DNA of 64,000 bases, taken from positions 124,001 to 188,000 of the forward strand of contig NHZP01000006.1 of NCBI GenBank assembly GCA_003313425.1, read 5' to 3'. Positions 1 through 11,720 of this stretch are shown here, piece by piece. The DNA is from Pseudopyrenochaeta lycopersici (taxonomy: Eukaryota > Ascomycota > Dothideomycetes > Pleosporales > Pseudopyrenochaetaceae). The translations under genes were made by a program, and so were the position numbers. Every line of letters begins with the position of its first letter. Positions within the stretch are counted from its first letter, which is position 1. A model generated the notes under the pieces. That model did no database searches and was not told the DNA's origin. It worked only from the letters and a program-made list of their open reading frames with translations.

Positions 1-401
1 ATGGAGTCCCCAGTGGAGCCTCCAGGTGGCGTTTTGTTGCCCCATGGGTCGCGAGACGAGGGCAATGTGGAACATTTTTCCGCTGACTCGTGTAGTTTGG
101 CTGTCGGCTATCGCATCGTAGCAGCAACTCTAGCACATTTCAAGTTAAGCGCACCCGACAGCAAGCGACGTCCAATCGCTAGCATCCAAAGCTATCCGAG
201 GGCATCTTCAATGTATAGCACTAACTCTCCACAGTCCTCCACATGTGGTTGTTCTTCGGAATTGTCGGTCTTTGTATCGGAACGCGTCGCGGAATCGTAG
301 CATTATGGTAGCAGTCAAAATGCATGCTATTCCCCCACTACGGTCGTTCCTCAAGCTCCATCCCTTTCCAGTGTCATCGCAAACCCCAACATCTTCTCAA
401 A
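1..401. other. Upstream region of the aldolase gene
   Basis: A plus-strand open frame spans 1-300, but its composition looks random and no domain is recognisable. On the minus strand a short open stretch (about 299-205) ends in a stop and could be the tail of another gene, but I cannot support it. The last 100 bases are presumably the promoter and leader of the aldolase that starts at 402. Confidence 0.3.
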
Positions 402-1446
402 ATGCCTTCCAACGAAACTTATGCCAATGGCAGTAGCAATGGCACCACCAACACTTACTCGTTTCCACCAGGCATTCATGTTCCATCATTGACCTGGTTC
501 AAGAATGACTCAAATCAAGAAATCGACTGGGACGTCCAAGAGAAGCATTTCGAGTTCCTCATCTCAAATGGTCTCCATGGCATCGTCATTGCGGGTACAA
601 ACGGGGAAGCAGCAACCTTATCATCGGCTGAGAAGACACAACTCGTACAAAAGGCACGGAAAACTGCTCAGAGACTTGGACGCGGTGATTTACCTATCGC
701 AATTGGCGGCGTAGCAGGTTGCACCAAAGACGCCATCCAGCAAACAATCGAGGCAAAAGATGCAGGCGCAACGGCTTACCTCGCCCTCGTACCATCATAC
801 TTCCACTTCGCCATGAATCAAGACGCTATTGTTGCCTTCTTCCAAGAACTTGCCGATGCTTCACCGATTCCCATCATTCTCTACAACTTCCCCAACGTTG
901 TCGCTGGCTTAGATATCAACTCTGAGATGCTGGACATTTTGGGCAAGCACAGGAATATCGCAGCGGTAAAACTTACATGCGGTGGTATTGCCAAGGTTGC
1001 AAGAATCTCAGCTTCCTTCAAAAAGTCCGAATTCGTGGCATTAGCCGGCCAAAGCGACTGGCTCATCCCCGCATTGAGTGTCGGGGGTGTTGGAACCATC
1101 ACCGGTGTTGCCAACTTATACCCAAAGGTAGGAAGGAACCCCTACTAGTTACCTCTTGATCAGAACACGTACTGACAAACGACAGACTTGCGTACATATG
1201 TACAACCTCTACCAGCAAGGCAAGCACGAAGAAGCCTCTGCTCTCCAAATCAAGCTCTCAGTCACCGAATGGGGTTTCGGCAAAGGCGGCATCAACGGGA
1301 CCAAGTATGTAGTTGCACACAAGAGGGGATATCCTGAGACGAGTGCAGACTGCAGGAGGCCGTACCCAAGGTACACAGACGCAGAGAAGAGGAAATGGGT
1401 TGTCAACCAGGTCTCGGGGTTGGATGAGATTGAAGCTTCGTTGTAG
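402..1446 (+). CDS. Dihydrodipicolinate synthase family aldolase (DapA/HOGA/LGA1-like)
   Basis: Two exons, 402-1127 and 1186-1446, are joined across a 58-nt intron (GTAGGA..ACAG, phase 0) to give about 328 aa. The protein is a class I (Schiff-base) aldolase of the DHDPS superfamily. It shows an N-terminal GTNGEA motif (glycine-rich, substrate carboxylate binding), LYNFP with the active-site tyrosine, and AVKLTCG with the Schiff-base lysine. A downstream GGVGTITGVAN stretch completes the TIM barrel. Fungal members are not lysine-biosynthesis enzymes, because fungi use the alpha-aminoadipate route. They are usually 4-hydroxy-2-oxoglutarate aldolases or L-threo-3-deoxy-hexulosonate aldolases of D-galacturonate catabolism; the substrate here cannot be decided from sequence alone. 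The start at 402 was chosen because upstream in-frame sequence reads as leader, and it gives a conventional Ser/Asn-rich N-terminus before the barrel. No targeting signal is visible, so it is probably cytosolic. Confidence 0.88.
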
Positions 1447-2269
1447 AAGGAAATCAAAATAGAGTAGACGAGCATTTGCATATAAGGCGCTGGGTTAGGG
1501 GCTTCATAAGTTCATATTTGATGGTATTATGCAATACGATATGTTGGCATCTTCAATTTTTGCGCTTGCTTTCGTATCCGTACACAGAAATTGAATACAG
1601 AGAGAGCCAACTTGGTCCAGATACTCAAGTATTTAGAATGCAGTACGCAATTCAAGGCGTCAGCCATAGGTCTTTTGCGCTTCAATTGTGACGACTCATA
1701 GATATACAGGATAAAAGAATAGCATCAAGGTACTCCACTGCGCAATAAGCGCTCATTGTGGAGGAAAACCAAAGTAGCTGGCAACAGTTATCTAGGTGAC
1801 CTATTCGGCGGACCACTGTCCTCTCAGGATGCTCGTAGGAGCCAGCTATATAATCTAATTGAGCATAGTTCGCCGTAAGGGCCAGCGCTTAGGCTGGAGT
1901 GGTAGACTGCTGCTGTACTCAGAGCGCAAAGGAGCGCGGTACAATAGGTCATGGCGCGTTGTTCGCAACACCAGGTTATCAATCAGTAAGACCGAGCTTT
2001 GCAAACATCTTAAGTCTGCAGTAATAGAAATAGAGATCATGGAACTATGTTTGCTAAGGCGCTCACCTGGGGATATCTTGGGTATGAGTCAGTAAAACAA
2101 CACATCGTCTGTTTCCTGACTCGCATGCACTGACGTATCCGCGGATCCGTGCATAGCCACACGAGTGGCGAACCGCCACTCTCATAAGTTGTACCTCCCT
2201 TTCTCTTCACAGGAACGTACACATCTTCCCAACCACACATACACCGAATCAACTGTCACCATCGTAATT
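1447..2269. other. Intergenic, no gene seen
   Basis: This is the 3' flank of the aldolase and the 5' flank of the small membrane protein. Short open frames on both strands overlap each other and show no recognisable domain. A pyrimidine-rich stretch directly before 2270 fits a leader. Confidence 0.5.
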
Positions 2270-2734
2270 ATGGACGAAGATCTTATCGCCTTCGGCATCG
2301 TTATGGTGCTCTTCCTCTCGTTTCCCCTCCTGATCGTGCTGAGCATCACCGGCTGCGTCGCGTACAGTCGCACCAAAGCCTGGGACAAGTCGCGCAACCA
2401 GGCTTCTGTTGGACTAGAAGCTACCCCACTGGTCGAACCCGCCAACGAGGAGTCCGACTTCTACGACACCGAAGACGAAGAAGAGCAAGCCAAGCAGAAG
2501 GCCGAAGACCAGGCTGATAATCTCTTGACCTTCAGCCAGAAATTCAGGAAAGAGTTTAGGAAGGTATGGAGCGGCAAGGGACGCGAAGAGATCGTAAAGC
2601 AGAAGGAGCGTGAGGAGAGGAGGAAGTTGGCAAGGGCAGTGGCGAGGGAATTGGATCGCAGGGAGCGACGCAGGGCGAGGCAGGCCGCAAAGGGTGTTGA
2701 GTCCAACGACTTGCCACCCTACAAGAAGGCGTAA
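2270..2734 (+). CDS. Small single-pass membrane protein, function unknown
   Basis: A single exon encodes 154 aa. Residues about 5-29 form one strongly hydrophobic segment (FGIVMVLFLSFPLLIVLSI) near the N-terminus. A short polar linker and an acidic patch (YDTEDEEEQ, about residues 64-72) follow. The C-terminal half is highly charged, rich in Lys, Arg and Glu (KQKEREERRKLARAVAREL), and predicted helical or coiled-coil. This layout suggests a membrane-anchored protein with a cytosolic charged tail. I do not recognise a family. The ATG at 2270 was chosen because it directly precedes the hydrophobic segment and the upstream in-frame sequence looks non-coding. Regular codon composition and lack of stops support a real gene. 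Confidence 0.72.
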   Translation: MDEDLIAFGIVMVLFLSFPLLIVLSITGCVAYSRTKAWDKSRNQASVGLEATPLVEPANEESDFYDTEDEEEQAKQKAEDQADNLLTFSQKFRKEFRKVWSGKGREEIVKQKEREERRKLARAVARELDRRERRRARQAAKGVESNDLPPYKKA

Positions 2735-5607
2735 AATTCTGGCTTCGTCTTCGCGATAAGCTAGCTCGCAGTCTGTGACTGGAATGATACTGAAGCCTGC
2801 AAATCGGGAGGCGATGGCTATTCTCACTTGGCACAAATTGAAACTATATTAAATTTTCGTCCCATACCGTACTTTTCATAAGCTTGAACATATATCAGTT
2901 CTTGTATACCTACCGCTCCATAAGAAGGGCCGATGCTCCTGAGAAGGCACGAATGCACGGGCCTAAATCTCCTCTATCCCAGACGTTGCTCAGTTTTGGC
3001 ACACTGCCGGGCGTCATTTAGCGCTCCTTCACCAGTGGCTATGGTCAGACAAGGCAGAATTGGGGTTTCCATTTCTTTGGTTGTGGTAAGCAAGTTTAAT
3101 GCATTGAGTAACTGTGACATCATATCATATCCATAAATCGGTGACAATTGGTCTAATGACCAAATCTCTTACTGACCAATCCCTCCTTGCAGCATCATCT
3201 AAACTATATGCAAGTTCCTAAGAGAGCCATGGTCTCGCTTTGGATATGGTGGAGTTACCTCCCTAGGGTTACTGGCGCTTAGTACCTACAGTGCGCATAT
3301 TGACCACCTTCCGCCGAACATCCCGGATCTGACATGCTTCGACTCCAAGATTACAGGATTTACCCGGCAGTGACCAATAATATTCTTCACCTAACCAACA
3401 AGCTCGGTCTGCGAGTGGATACCAGCAAAACTTCCCTCTGTCAGCGGGGATCAAGCATGAGCTATTCTGGCCAGTGGCACGATAAGCAGCACTTTCGCCT
3501 TGGCTCAAGTCTACCATTCGTTCAACTCAATTCTGTCCAGGATACATAGCTTGCTTATGCATTCAATCTATGGCACTTCCTACCCGAGCTCGGCGCGGCC
3601 CGACCACAGTTCACCCCTCCGAAGATATTTGATAGGACGGAGATTTACTGCGCCGCACAGTGCCGAAATTATTGTTGCCGGCGCTCCCCTCCGGAGAAAT
3701 CTTTCGCTCTCAGGTGTTGATGTCACAAAATTGTATTCATATTAAGACATACCGGTGAAAAGGTTCCAGGAGCCAGTAACTTCTAGTCAACGGAGAAATC
3801 GGGAGAACAGTCGTTGCATTCCGGTTATGCTTCAAGCAGTTGAGTGCCCCGTTAAGACCCTTCACCATGCCCTCTTGCACTACGGGGTGAACAGGAGTAT
3901 TTCAACATTACTATGAAATCGGCGCCAGGTCAGAAAATGTTTTTACCTCTTTCACGAGAATTCGTTTCGACTGAGCCTACAGTACACCAATGTGATGATA
4001 TCTGAATTATAGTGTTTCAGACACTGAGACGCACAATCATTTAGTTACCGCTCTCGCCCCGCTGAATGTTGCAGTTCTCAAATACGAGCCGTTATGGTTA
4101 TGTCTGTCATACTTATCACGATAATTGAGACGACTGTACAGTGAAGGTTGCTTTGTAAGGATAGCAAAATGCTCTCTCTCCACGCGAAATACGAGACGGC
4201 CTGGTTGAGTTTGAGCGTATCTTTGCCAGTTTGATAGTTCGCACTTACAGAGCTTAATAGTTTTGCGAGTATTTTTGGGCTCTGCTAATTGATCCTTGTC
4301 GAGAGCGTCAGTCCATCTACCTTCCCACTTGCTCTGTCCTCCCTCGGCGGCATCACACTCGTCGGAGAGACCCAAAAGCAGCATAAGCCAGACTCAATCT
4401 CCACTCACGATCCCGCGAATAAAGTTTGGAAGGCCCGGTGGAACACCTAGCCCAGGAACAACATTTGAGGATAATGCAGGAAAACGTGTTAGAGCCTGGT
4501 TGGCAGAGGAGCCTCTGTGGAACACAATATTCTATGTTACTGAATTTGGAGTGCACATGGAATTCCACGGGGTTTTAATTCGTGGCTACGGTTATGGTGG
4601 GTACGAAATGGGATGAGAATGGGGAGAAGAAGGAACCCAGACGTAGAATGCGCAGTTGCGTTGAGTATGAAGCGTCCCATACGTCCTCTTCCTAACGAGC
4701 TTGGTGGTTGCTATCGCACGAAAAGCTTTCTAACACACATTCTTCGTGAAATGTAAATATTTGTTCATATCAAATTAACATATGACGTACAATATGTTGC
4801 AAGGCAAGACCGCCGGCATGAAGATCAGGATCAAAGTTGTTTATCAAAAACCTATTCCGGCAAAAAGGCAAGACATGAGCTCAAGCAGCGTCGCCGCGAA
4901 CCACCATCTGCGTAGCACGATGCTGTACAACACGGCTACTGTACCCTTGCATCCACTTTTCCCAGCCCTTTCACACAACTCGTATTTGTACTTTCCCAAA
5001 ACTGCAACCATCGAACGCGGCACTAGTCGCGACTAACCCTCGTTGTGGCATTTCTAAGCTAGTTTGCAGCCTGCTAAACCACGCCAGGCTACGCCGCATT
5101 TCAAAGGCTGGCGCTGGTGTAGGATTAATGAGGCGTGAGCGCAAGGGTGAGTAGCGGCTCGGCGACCCGCGGAGGGATGGTGTGCGATTGGGATGGGGAG
5201 TGCGAAGGCGTGATGAGTTGTTCATGTTGAGGGGGAGTGAATGTGGGGTTCTGCAAATGAGTGGGGGCTGACGAGGCTGACGGGAACATGATAGACGCAT
5301 AATGACGAGAATTGGGCATCAAAGGGGGTTGATGCATCTCTTTTCGGAGAAGATGGTTTCGGGATGTGCAAAAAAGGGCAAAACATTATGTGTTTAGAGT
5401 TTGGCCACCGCCACTGCCGAACAAACAGCTCAGGGCAATTCATGTTCTATGTTCAAAACAAGCGCAGACCATCTGGAACTGCATCATGTCTCCGAAAAGT
5501 GGATTAATTTCTGTAACAATTTATGTACAGATCGTCGTCATATTTACAGTTTTGTCAGATCGAGCCTCCAACGCGAGTTGGCTACAGCTTATGCAAGCAG
5601 GGCCAAA
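2735..5607. other. 2.9-kb gene-poor stretch
   Basis: No convincing gene was found on either strand. Open frames of up to about 110 codons occur around 4037-4616 and 4971-5443, but they overlap one another on opposite strands. They are low-complexity (Pro/Ser/His-rich) and match no domain I know. A small perfect inverted repeat (TTGGTC/GACCAA with 4-base loop) lies near 3150. Bases just above 5600 are the 3' flank of the minus-strand surface protein. Confidence 0.5.
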
Positions 5608-7371
5608 TCAAGGTGTGATTTTGTACGTCAGCCGTCTAGATTTGGCAATGAAGGCATTGATAGCATTAGTAATCTTGGAACTAGGGTTTTCAAGGTTTGT
5701 CTATGATATCTTAGTCAGTCAAAAGTCTCTAAGACAGCAGAATTGTACTTACATTAGGTTCGCCGTCCGGTGTTGTGGCGCGAGTAACAATAGCTTTCTC
5801 GCTCTCCGTCAAGGAATTTGTATCATTTACAGAGTTCGCGGCGGTGATAGATGTGGTAACACTAAAATGTGTTTGCATATTTGGGTTGTCGAATGGATTT
5901 TCATTGGCGGGATTATTGCGCTCTTGGAATCGCTTTTTGTTCGATCTCATCATTAAGATGACGATGAAAGCAATTAAAATAGTTACAGCACCTAAATATG
6001 TGTGAGAAATCTTTTACGGAATTACAGTGGAAGTAACTGACCTAGCACGCCAAAGGCAATAAAAAGTGTTCTTGCTAGCGGGGTCAACCTGCTCTGCTGT
6101 TGAGCACCAGCATTCGTCGGGAAACTCGGAGGTACACTAGTGGCGGCCATCAATGAGGACGCACTTAGCGTTGATGGCATTTCCAGAGACACTAGCTGCG
6201 CGTTCGTGACGGTTTGTGATGTAGCACTGGTTTTAAATGCAAGTGGCGCTTGCTCTTTATCCTGTTCCGTTCTCGCGAGGGTGAGGAAAGAACTTATGGA
6301 AGCAACTTGGGATGTAACTGCCATGGCCGAAGAGGGGGAGGAGGCGGCAGCCAATGATGAGCTTGATACCTGCGATGATGAAGAAATTGATGAAGGTGGT
6401 GATGGCGATGTTGACGGAATTGCGGAAGCTGTTGAGGCCTGCGCTAGAATCACATCTAGGGTAGCGGAAATTGTAGACTTTAGGCTTTCGTTGTTAAATA
6501 TCATGAAAGATAATACAGCAGCTTCATCCATTGTTGGTTTGGGTTGGTTCTTGCCAGGCATAGGCTTGTCGACAGTTATTACTGTCAGTGGGAGAGGACT
6601 TTCTGTCGGGCCGTTGGGAATAACGAGCGGCGTTACTTTGGGTACTTCTTCCAGCTTAGGAGCATCCTGATTGACACCAGGAAAAGCTTCCGAATCGATC
6701 CTCGCTCCAGAAATTGACAGTGCTGTTGAGGACGGGATTAGACCCTCTGTCGCTAAGACAATGCCCTTCGGTGTACTGGAAACTAAATTTGTCGTACGAG
6801 AGACATTAGATGAAGGGCTGTTTATCAACGACAAGGGCGGAGAGACAGTTTTTCTCAAGGAAGCGGCGATCAGTTGGATCGATGGCGCATCCGACGCTAT
6901 TTGAATACGCGCTTCCGAAGTTATTTGTACAGGCAGAGCTGAGATCCTGGAAGCAAATGTTGAAAGCTCTAATGGTGTCTCCTTTGACTCCGAAGATAAA
7001 GCTGTTGAATTCGGCGCTTGCATAGGGAGTGCTGGTGGCTCAACTGCCACTGTTGCCCCTGAGGAACCATTGTTTATCCTCTTCAAATCAGTTGAGTCTA
7101 TAGTGACACCAGTTTTCCTTTCCTTGCTCTCCTGATTCCCCAGCTCTTGGTCTACTCCAATAGTTCCGATCGTATATTCCCGGCGAGATAGGTGGCGAGC
7201 CAGCACCGGCAGTATATAATGTGGTCTCCCTGGCAAAACCATGGCGGGAGAGTGTGTCCATGGAAAGCGTTGACTGGCCAGCAGAACGCAAAGGCTGGTC
7301 GCAGCGGGATGGCCGCAGATGATAAACTTCCGAACAGCTGTCAAGGATCCCAAGCAAAGGGTTGTCCCCAT
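5608..7371 (-). CDS. Ser/Thr-rich single-pass cell-surface protein (Mid2/WSC-sensor-like layout)
   Basis: Minus strand. Exons are about 7371-6042, 5991-5753 and 5700-5608, with introns of 50 and 52 nt (donors GTCAGT and GTAAGT). The ectodomain is several hundred residues rich in Ser, Thr, Ala and Pro, including near-homopolymeric Ser runs (around 6340-6420), as in heavily O-mannosylated fungal wall-sensor proteins. One transmembrane segment (LFIAFGVLG joined to AVTILIAFIVILMM) is split by the first intron. A basic stop-transfer patch (RSNKKRF) and a roughly 100-aa cytoplasmic tail follow. The layout resembles Mid2-type or WSC-type stress sensors, but no WSC cysteine domain is visible, so the name describes layout only. 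The N-terminus is uncertain: the ATG at 7371 gives a weak signal-like stretch, and a further 5' exon or a later start is possible. Confidence 0.62.
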
Positions 7372-9540
7372 TCCCTCAATTAGAGACGGCTTTGAGAGAG
7401 GAAACGTTTCGGCATGCTGCACATCCGTGGTACATGATTGGACCCCAATTCAAAGGCAGACTGTTTCGAGCCGCACTAGAACTGTTGCAAATTACTCCAG
7501 ATTCTAACCGGATTTAACCAATAATCTGATTCCATGCAACTCTTTTCAGTGGGGCTGGTTCAGACTTGCGCATGTTTGAGTCAGCAGAAGCGAAACTCTA
7601 TGTCGACATCCGAAACGTAGCGCAAGCATCACGAGGGATTCCAAGCGAGCCAAAGCAACAAATACCCCAAACCAATAGGAGGGCAAACAAGTGCAATAAT
7701 TCATGGTTACTCCTAGTGCATTGCTCGCTCGACTACCGGTATGGTGATCGCGAGTGCGTGCGTCGTCAGCCCATTGTTTGCGACATTGTCACGTACTGCT
7801 GCCCTCAATTTCTGACTCCCGTCCCGCTTAGCGGGACCCAAATATGCATTGTTCTCGAACGTTTTCCGGACAGGAATCTCTTGCAAACGATTGCTTGCTC
7901 ATACTATAACATGCCGTACTCTCGCCATCACGCTGAACCCTTGAAGCTATTCTCACAGAAACAATATCCGACTTCTCAGTTTGCATTCTCCAATGGCTTA
8001 TTCAAAAACATGAGTGTCTTTTAGTATGATCAATAATCTCATTTTTGATAAGGACATCCGGCTTGCCAACTTGCTGCACAGATGTGGAGATATTGCAATC
8101 GTTCTCCTTGCAACCTCTGATGAACTCTCCCCTCGTCTGTTCTATATATTTCTATTCTTATTCCAGTCAATATCTTAAGGGCTATGATAAGTAAGAAAAC
8201 TGCCGAACTCATATGCATGAAGGTTACAGTCTGCAAAGTCAAGGGAATTATGTAATCAAAACCCAGTGTTTCACATCGCTGCAACGCTCATTCGATTGTC
8301 AAAAGGCCATACACAACTGTTCAGTAGTTTGAATAACAGCCACATTTCCCTGCTCAATTATGAGTCGTTAATGAGATTAGAAGCACTAGAAGCCAGTTCC
8401 CAGAAGAGTCATATTGTTCCATGCGAGTTCACACGCTTGCTGAAGTGGAACAACATCAATTTGTAATACCGGTTTTCCAGACAACAGTGCATTGCAAACA
8501 ATATATACTGACCCAATCTTTGTTGCATACGGTGTGTGAGGACCCACGACGAGCGCTCACAACTACACAAAAGTCGAATCAATAACGCACGGCGAAAATA
8601 CCAAGAATTGGGAGCCCTGAGGAAACCCTTCTTCAAGTCGCAAGCAGTTCTTAGTAGTCATTGTGGTCTTGTATAAAAGTTATTTAGTATCAATAGCATT
8701 TTCTTGCATTTTGCGCTGACCAAGTACAGTTGAAGTCACTAAACAGTTTTAACGACTTGTTTTACAACAGGCCAGTTATCTGGAAAGACTAGGAACTCAT
8801 ATCCATTACGCTATGAACTGAGTCAAAGTGATAGAAGAAGACGAACATGCATGAGCATATATCCTGTAAGACTCACAGTTGTTGGCATTCACTGTCACGA
8901 TGAGGGCCTGGTTCATCCTACTATCTTGACAAAGGTCATGACTAGAAGCTGCAAAATATGACCGTCGAACGGCCGCTGTCGTATCGCGGCGCACTAATCT
9001 TGAGTTCGGGAAGGAGCATATCCGGAAAGCTCAGATTTTCGTCCGGTCCTTTGCTTCTCGATAAACTTTAGATAATCTAGAGTTCTGGAAACTTTGAAGG
9101 ACGGCGCTGACAACTCCCGAATATCAGCACGCGACAGTCACATCCAGCGTTGTGGGAATATTTCGTACGAGTGTGAACAAGGATCCGGGCTCTTTATTCC
9201 GACAGAGGGATTATTTTGGCAAGAGAACTTTTGGCTTGGCAGGTTTGAAAGATGAGCGGTATCATTGCACTAATGCAAAACAACTCTCAAAGTGTGGCCT
9301 ACAATAAAATGGATTACAATTACAACACGGGTAAATGAAAAGCACGTGGTTCCCTTGCGAGTCGCGGATCTGTTGGAAAGGCGGCGATGGCTTCCCTGCT
9401 AGTCCCTCGCCAAGTATTAGCTTGCACACCGCAAGCTCAACCACGACTCGATTTTGCGTCAATTCTGGTGGCCGCTATTATACAAGAGTTGTTTCAAATA
9501 TAGTCAACCTGGCCGTAGCCGTATGCCCAGTTTAATATGT
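7372..9540. other. 2.2-kb region without a supported gene
   Basis: The largest open frame (plus, 7566-8024) has irregular composition and no recognisable domain. Others are under 85 codons. The right end is the 3' flank of the DUF4360 gene. No repeat or RNA gene was recognised. Confidence 0.45.
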
Positions 9541-10247
9541 CTAGCACTTCCTCCACGACAAGTTCAATATCTGGCTAAAAGCCGCGTCGGCCGAGCTAAC
9601 CTGCACGTATCCGTTGCGTTTGGAGGTTCCCGACGATACTGTTGCAGACATGCTGATCTGGATTCTTGCGTCTTTCTTCTGGCAGACTGAGGACTCGTTA
9701 TCAGAAAGCTCGCCGGATTTGTGCACCAGGAAATCAGCCTCGAACGGGCCATTGATGATCTTGTGGATGTTGCCCTTGGTACTAAATTAGCAATGCTGCG
9801 CTCTTAAGAAAATGGTGTTGGCTTCTTATTTACCTTGCCTTTCATATCGTTCCCATTCTTATCGATCCACTTCCACCGGCTGACCAAACTCGCCTCAACA
9901 CCTTTCTCAACGTACACATATCCGCGAAAGTCAGCCGAAGTTATGTCGAACGCCCAACCTGGCAAATTCATTCCGATGTTCACCCTGCAGAATGCTCGTG
10001 TGCTTGCGGACCCGGCTTTGGGGCCATCGGCAGCCTGGAAATTATCGAAGAGAAGGGTCATGGCAGAGTTGTCCCTCGCTAGGACTACAGTCACTTCGTT
10101 TGGCTTGCAACCGCTGCCATCAAGGTCGACATCAAGAGACGCTAATGAAACCGCTCCAGCAGGGGGCCGGACTGGAGCAGCAGCGGACAATACTGAAACA
10201 AAGAATGTGGGTAATATGAAGAACAGGTGGACGATGAACGAATGCAT
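9541..10247 (-). CDS. Secreted DUF4360-family protein
   Basis: Minus strand, exons 10247-9834 and 9774-9541 with a 59-nt intron (AAG|GTAAAT..CCAAG, phase 0), giving about 215 aa. Residues 1-23 are a clear signal peptide (MHSFIVHLFFILPTFFVSVLSA). The mature part shows the DUF4360 pattern: GSGCKPNEVTVVLARDN, then TLLFDNFQA, CRVNIGMNLPGWAFDI and GYVYVEKGVEA, and in exon 2 INGPFEADFLVHKSG and VCQKKDARIQISM. Several conserved cysteines probably form disulfides. DUF4360 proteins are small secreted fungal proteins of unknown function, also seen among candidate effectors. The second exon restores the C-terminal half of the domain; without splicing the protein would stop inside it. It lies alone in a gene-poor stretch. 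Confidence 0.86.
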
Positions 10248-11720
10248 GTTGGATAGTGATTGTGGTTCTTTGCAGTGACCTATGGGTCAATGAAGCACAC
10301 GTCCTGGACATATACCGCACCACATTTCGCAATCCAACACCACAGCCTCGCTGTCAATTCCTTGTGCCCGACACAATGATCCCTTGAGTCCCACTCATCG
10401 GTTGCGGCTGAGTAGTAATTTCCAGGCCTCCAAATGACTGCCTGCCAATCGGGAGTACAATTCAATACGCCCAGCACCTCTACAGACGCTAAACATAGGA
10501 ACAATATCGGTACTTCGCTGTGCCCATGTGCATGAACCCAATGCAATGGTCCCTGTTGGGGTTCGCAGCGGACTTTACAATACGCGGCATTGTGCCGACT
10601 GGGGGTTACAATTAGCCTATATCAGAACAATGCATGACACAAGTAAGCGGGCATCGCGTATTTGCATGCCTAACGTAAAAGACACAATCCTGCAGTCGTA
10701 TATACCTAGAATTCGTCGTACGACATTGGAAATGGGCGCGCTATCGGTTGCAATACGTGTTCCTTCATCGAATGAAGCCCACTTTTCCCATCCCAGGAGG
10801 GATATGATCGGATTATTGAAAAGTTTCCACCTTATATCGTATGAAGGATATGATAGATTCATGTTGTACTTCCAACTGGCTCCTGGTTCAATGCAACAAC
10901 CAGCACGGAGCATAACCAACTTGCTTGTTGTTATTGTCCGTCGTGAGCTTTTCTGTCAGCGGCGTATAGCAGAGGTCCCTCTGAACAACGTCTGATAGGC
11001 TAATAGCAACATCTTAATTACTGCTAGTACCTGAGATTTATTGACAACGATAATGGAAGGTGTATATGGAGGTCTAATCTGGTCTCGAATGTATAGTAAA
11101 TTCGAAGCCTTCGAGAGAACCAAAGAGTACATGGAGCTGCAGTACAAATAGTAGAGAGACTGACTTGCATTATTTTTCTTCCACCTCATTGTCTTTGTCT
11201 TCGTCGTTGTCCTCATGCTTGTCTTCCCGTTCCTCTTTGCGCAGGGCGTCGGACTGTCGACCCGCGTTTGCGGCCAATAGTCGCACAGTCCAAGGGAGCT
11301 GGCAAGTACCTCTTGTTTTTTTTTTTTTTGATTAATAGACAGTCAGCTATATCCAGACCCAAAACTTCACTAGTAGAGCACGGGCGACGCACAAGCGCTA
11401 GAACCAATTCGATACCTTTTTCCGGCTCGTCCTCAATCCAAATTGGGTCTAGAACCTTTACTTTGCTAATTTTCTATACAATGATGCGCATTGCGCCCAA
11501 GGTGGCATTTACATCCATGGTAGTCTCAGCCTAATAACCAAGCAGGGCATCCACGATCTTCCAGAAGAGTCTAAGTTAATGTTGCTAGAAAGGCCAATAC
11601 GGAGATAGCACTTTCTAAATGGCATCGAAAATGTTTTCTTGCCATCTTGCATTGTCTGTAATTCCTCCAAATGCTCTCTCCAAGTCCCTACAACCCAAAG
11701 CCAGCACATCCACTCCAACC
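10248..11720. other. Intergenic region containing a possible gene relic
   Basis: No intact gene. The left part (10248-11150) shows only short overlapping open frames. The right part contains coding-like fragments on the minus strand, listed separately at 11190-11520. A run of 14 T lies at 11316-11329. Confidence 0.45.
11190..11520 (-). pseudogene. Possible relic or fragmentary gene with acidic C-terminus
   Basis: On the minus strand two coding-like pieces sit in different frames. One (about 11480-11330) reads DPIWIEDEPEKGIELVLALV and runs into a stretch of 14 A. The other (about 11255-11190) reads ALRKEEREDKHEDNDEDKD and ends in a stop, resembling an acidic protein tail. An intron could join them (GTACTT.. 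to ..GACAG), but the A-run and the lack of a good start suggest a decayed gene. No family was recognised. Confidence 0.25.

Noticed and set aside
5366..5956. 196-codon plus-strand open frame
   Set aside because: It runs antisense over exons 2 and 3 of the surface protein, whose splice sites and stop are well formed.
6140..6904. Plus-strand open frames of 176 and 77 codons
   Set aside because: They are antisense to the Ser/Thr-rich surface protein, and their Ala/Glu/Gly bias is the mirror of its Ser/Ala codons.
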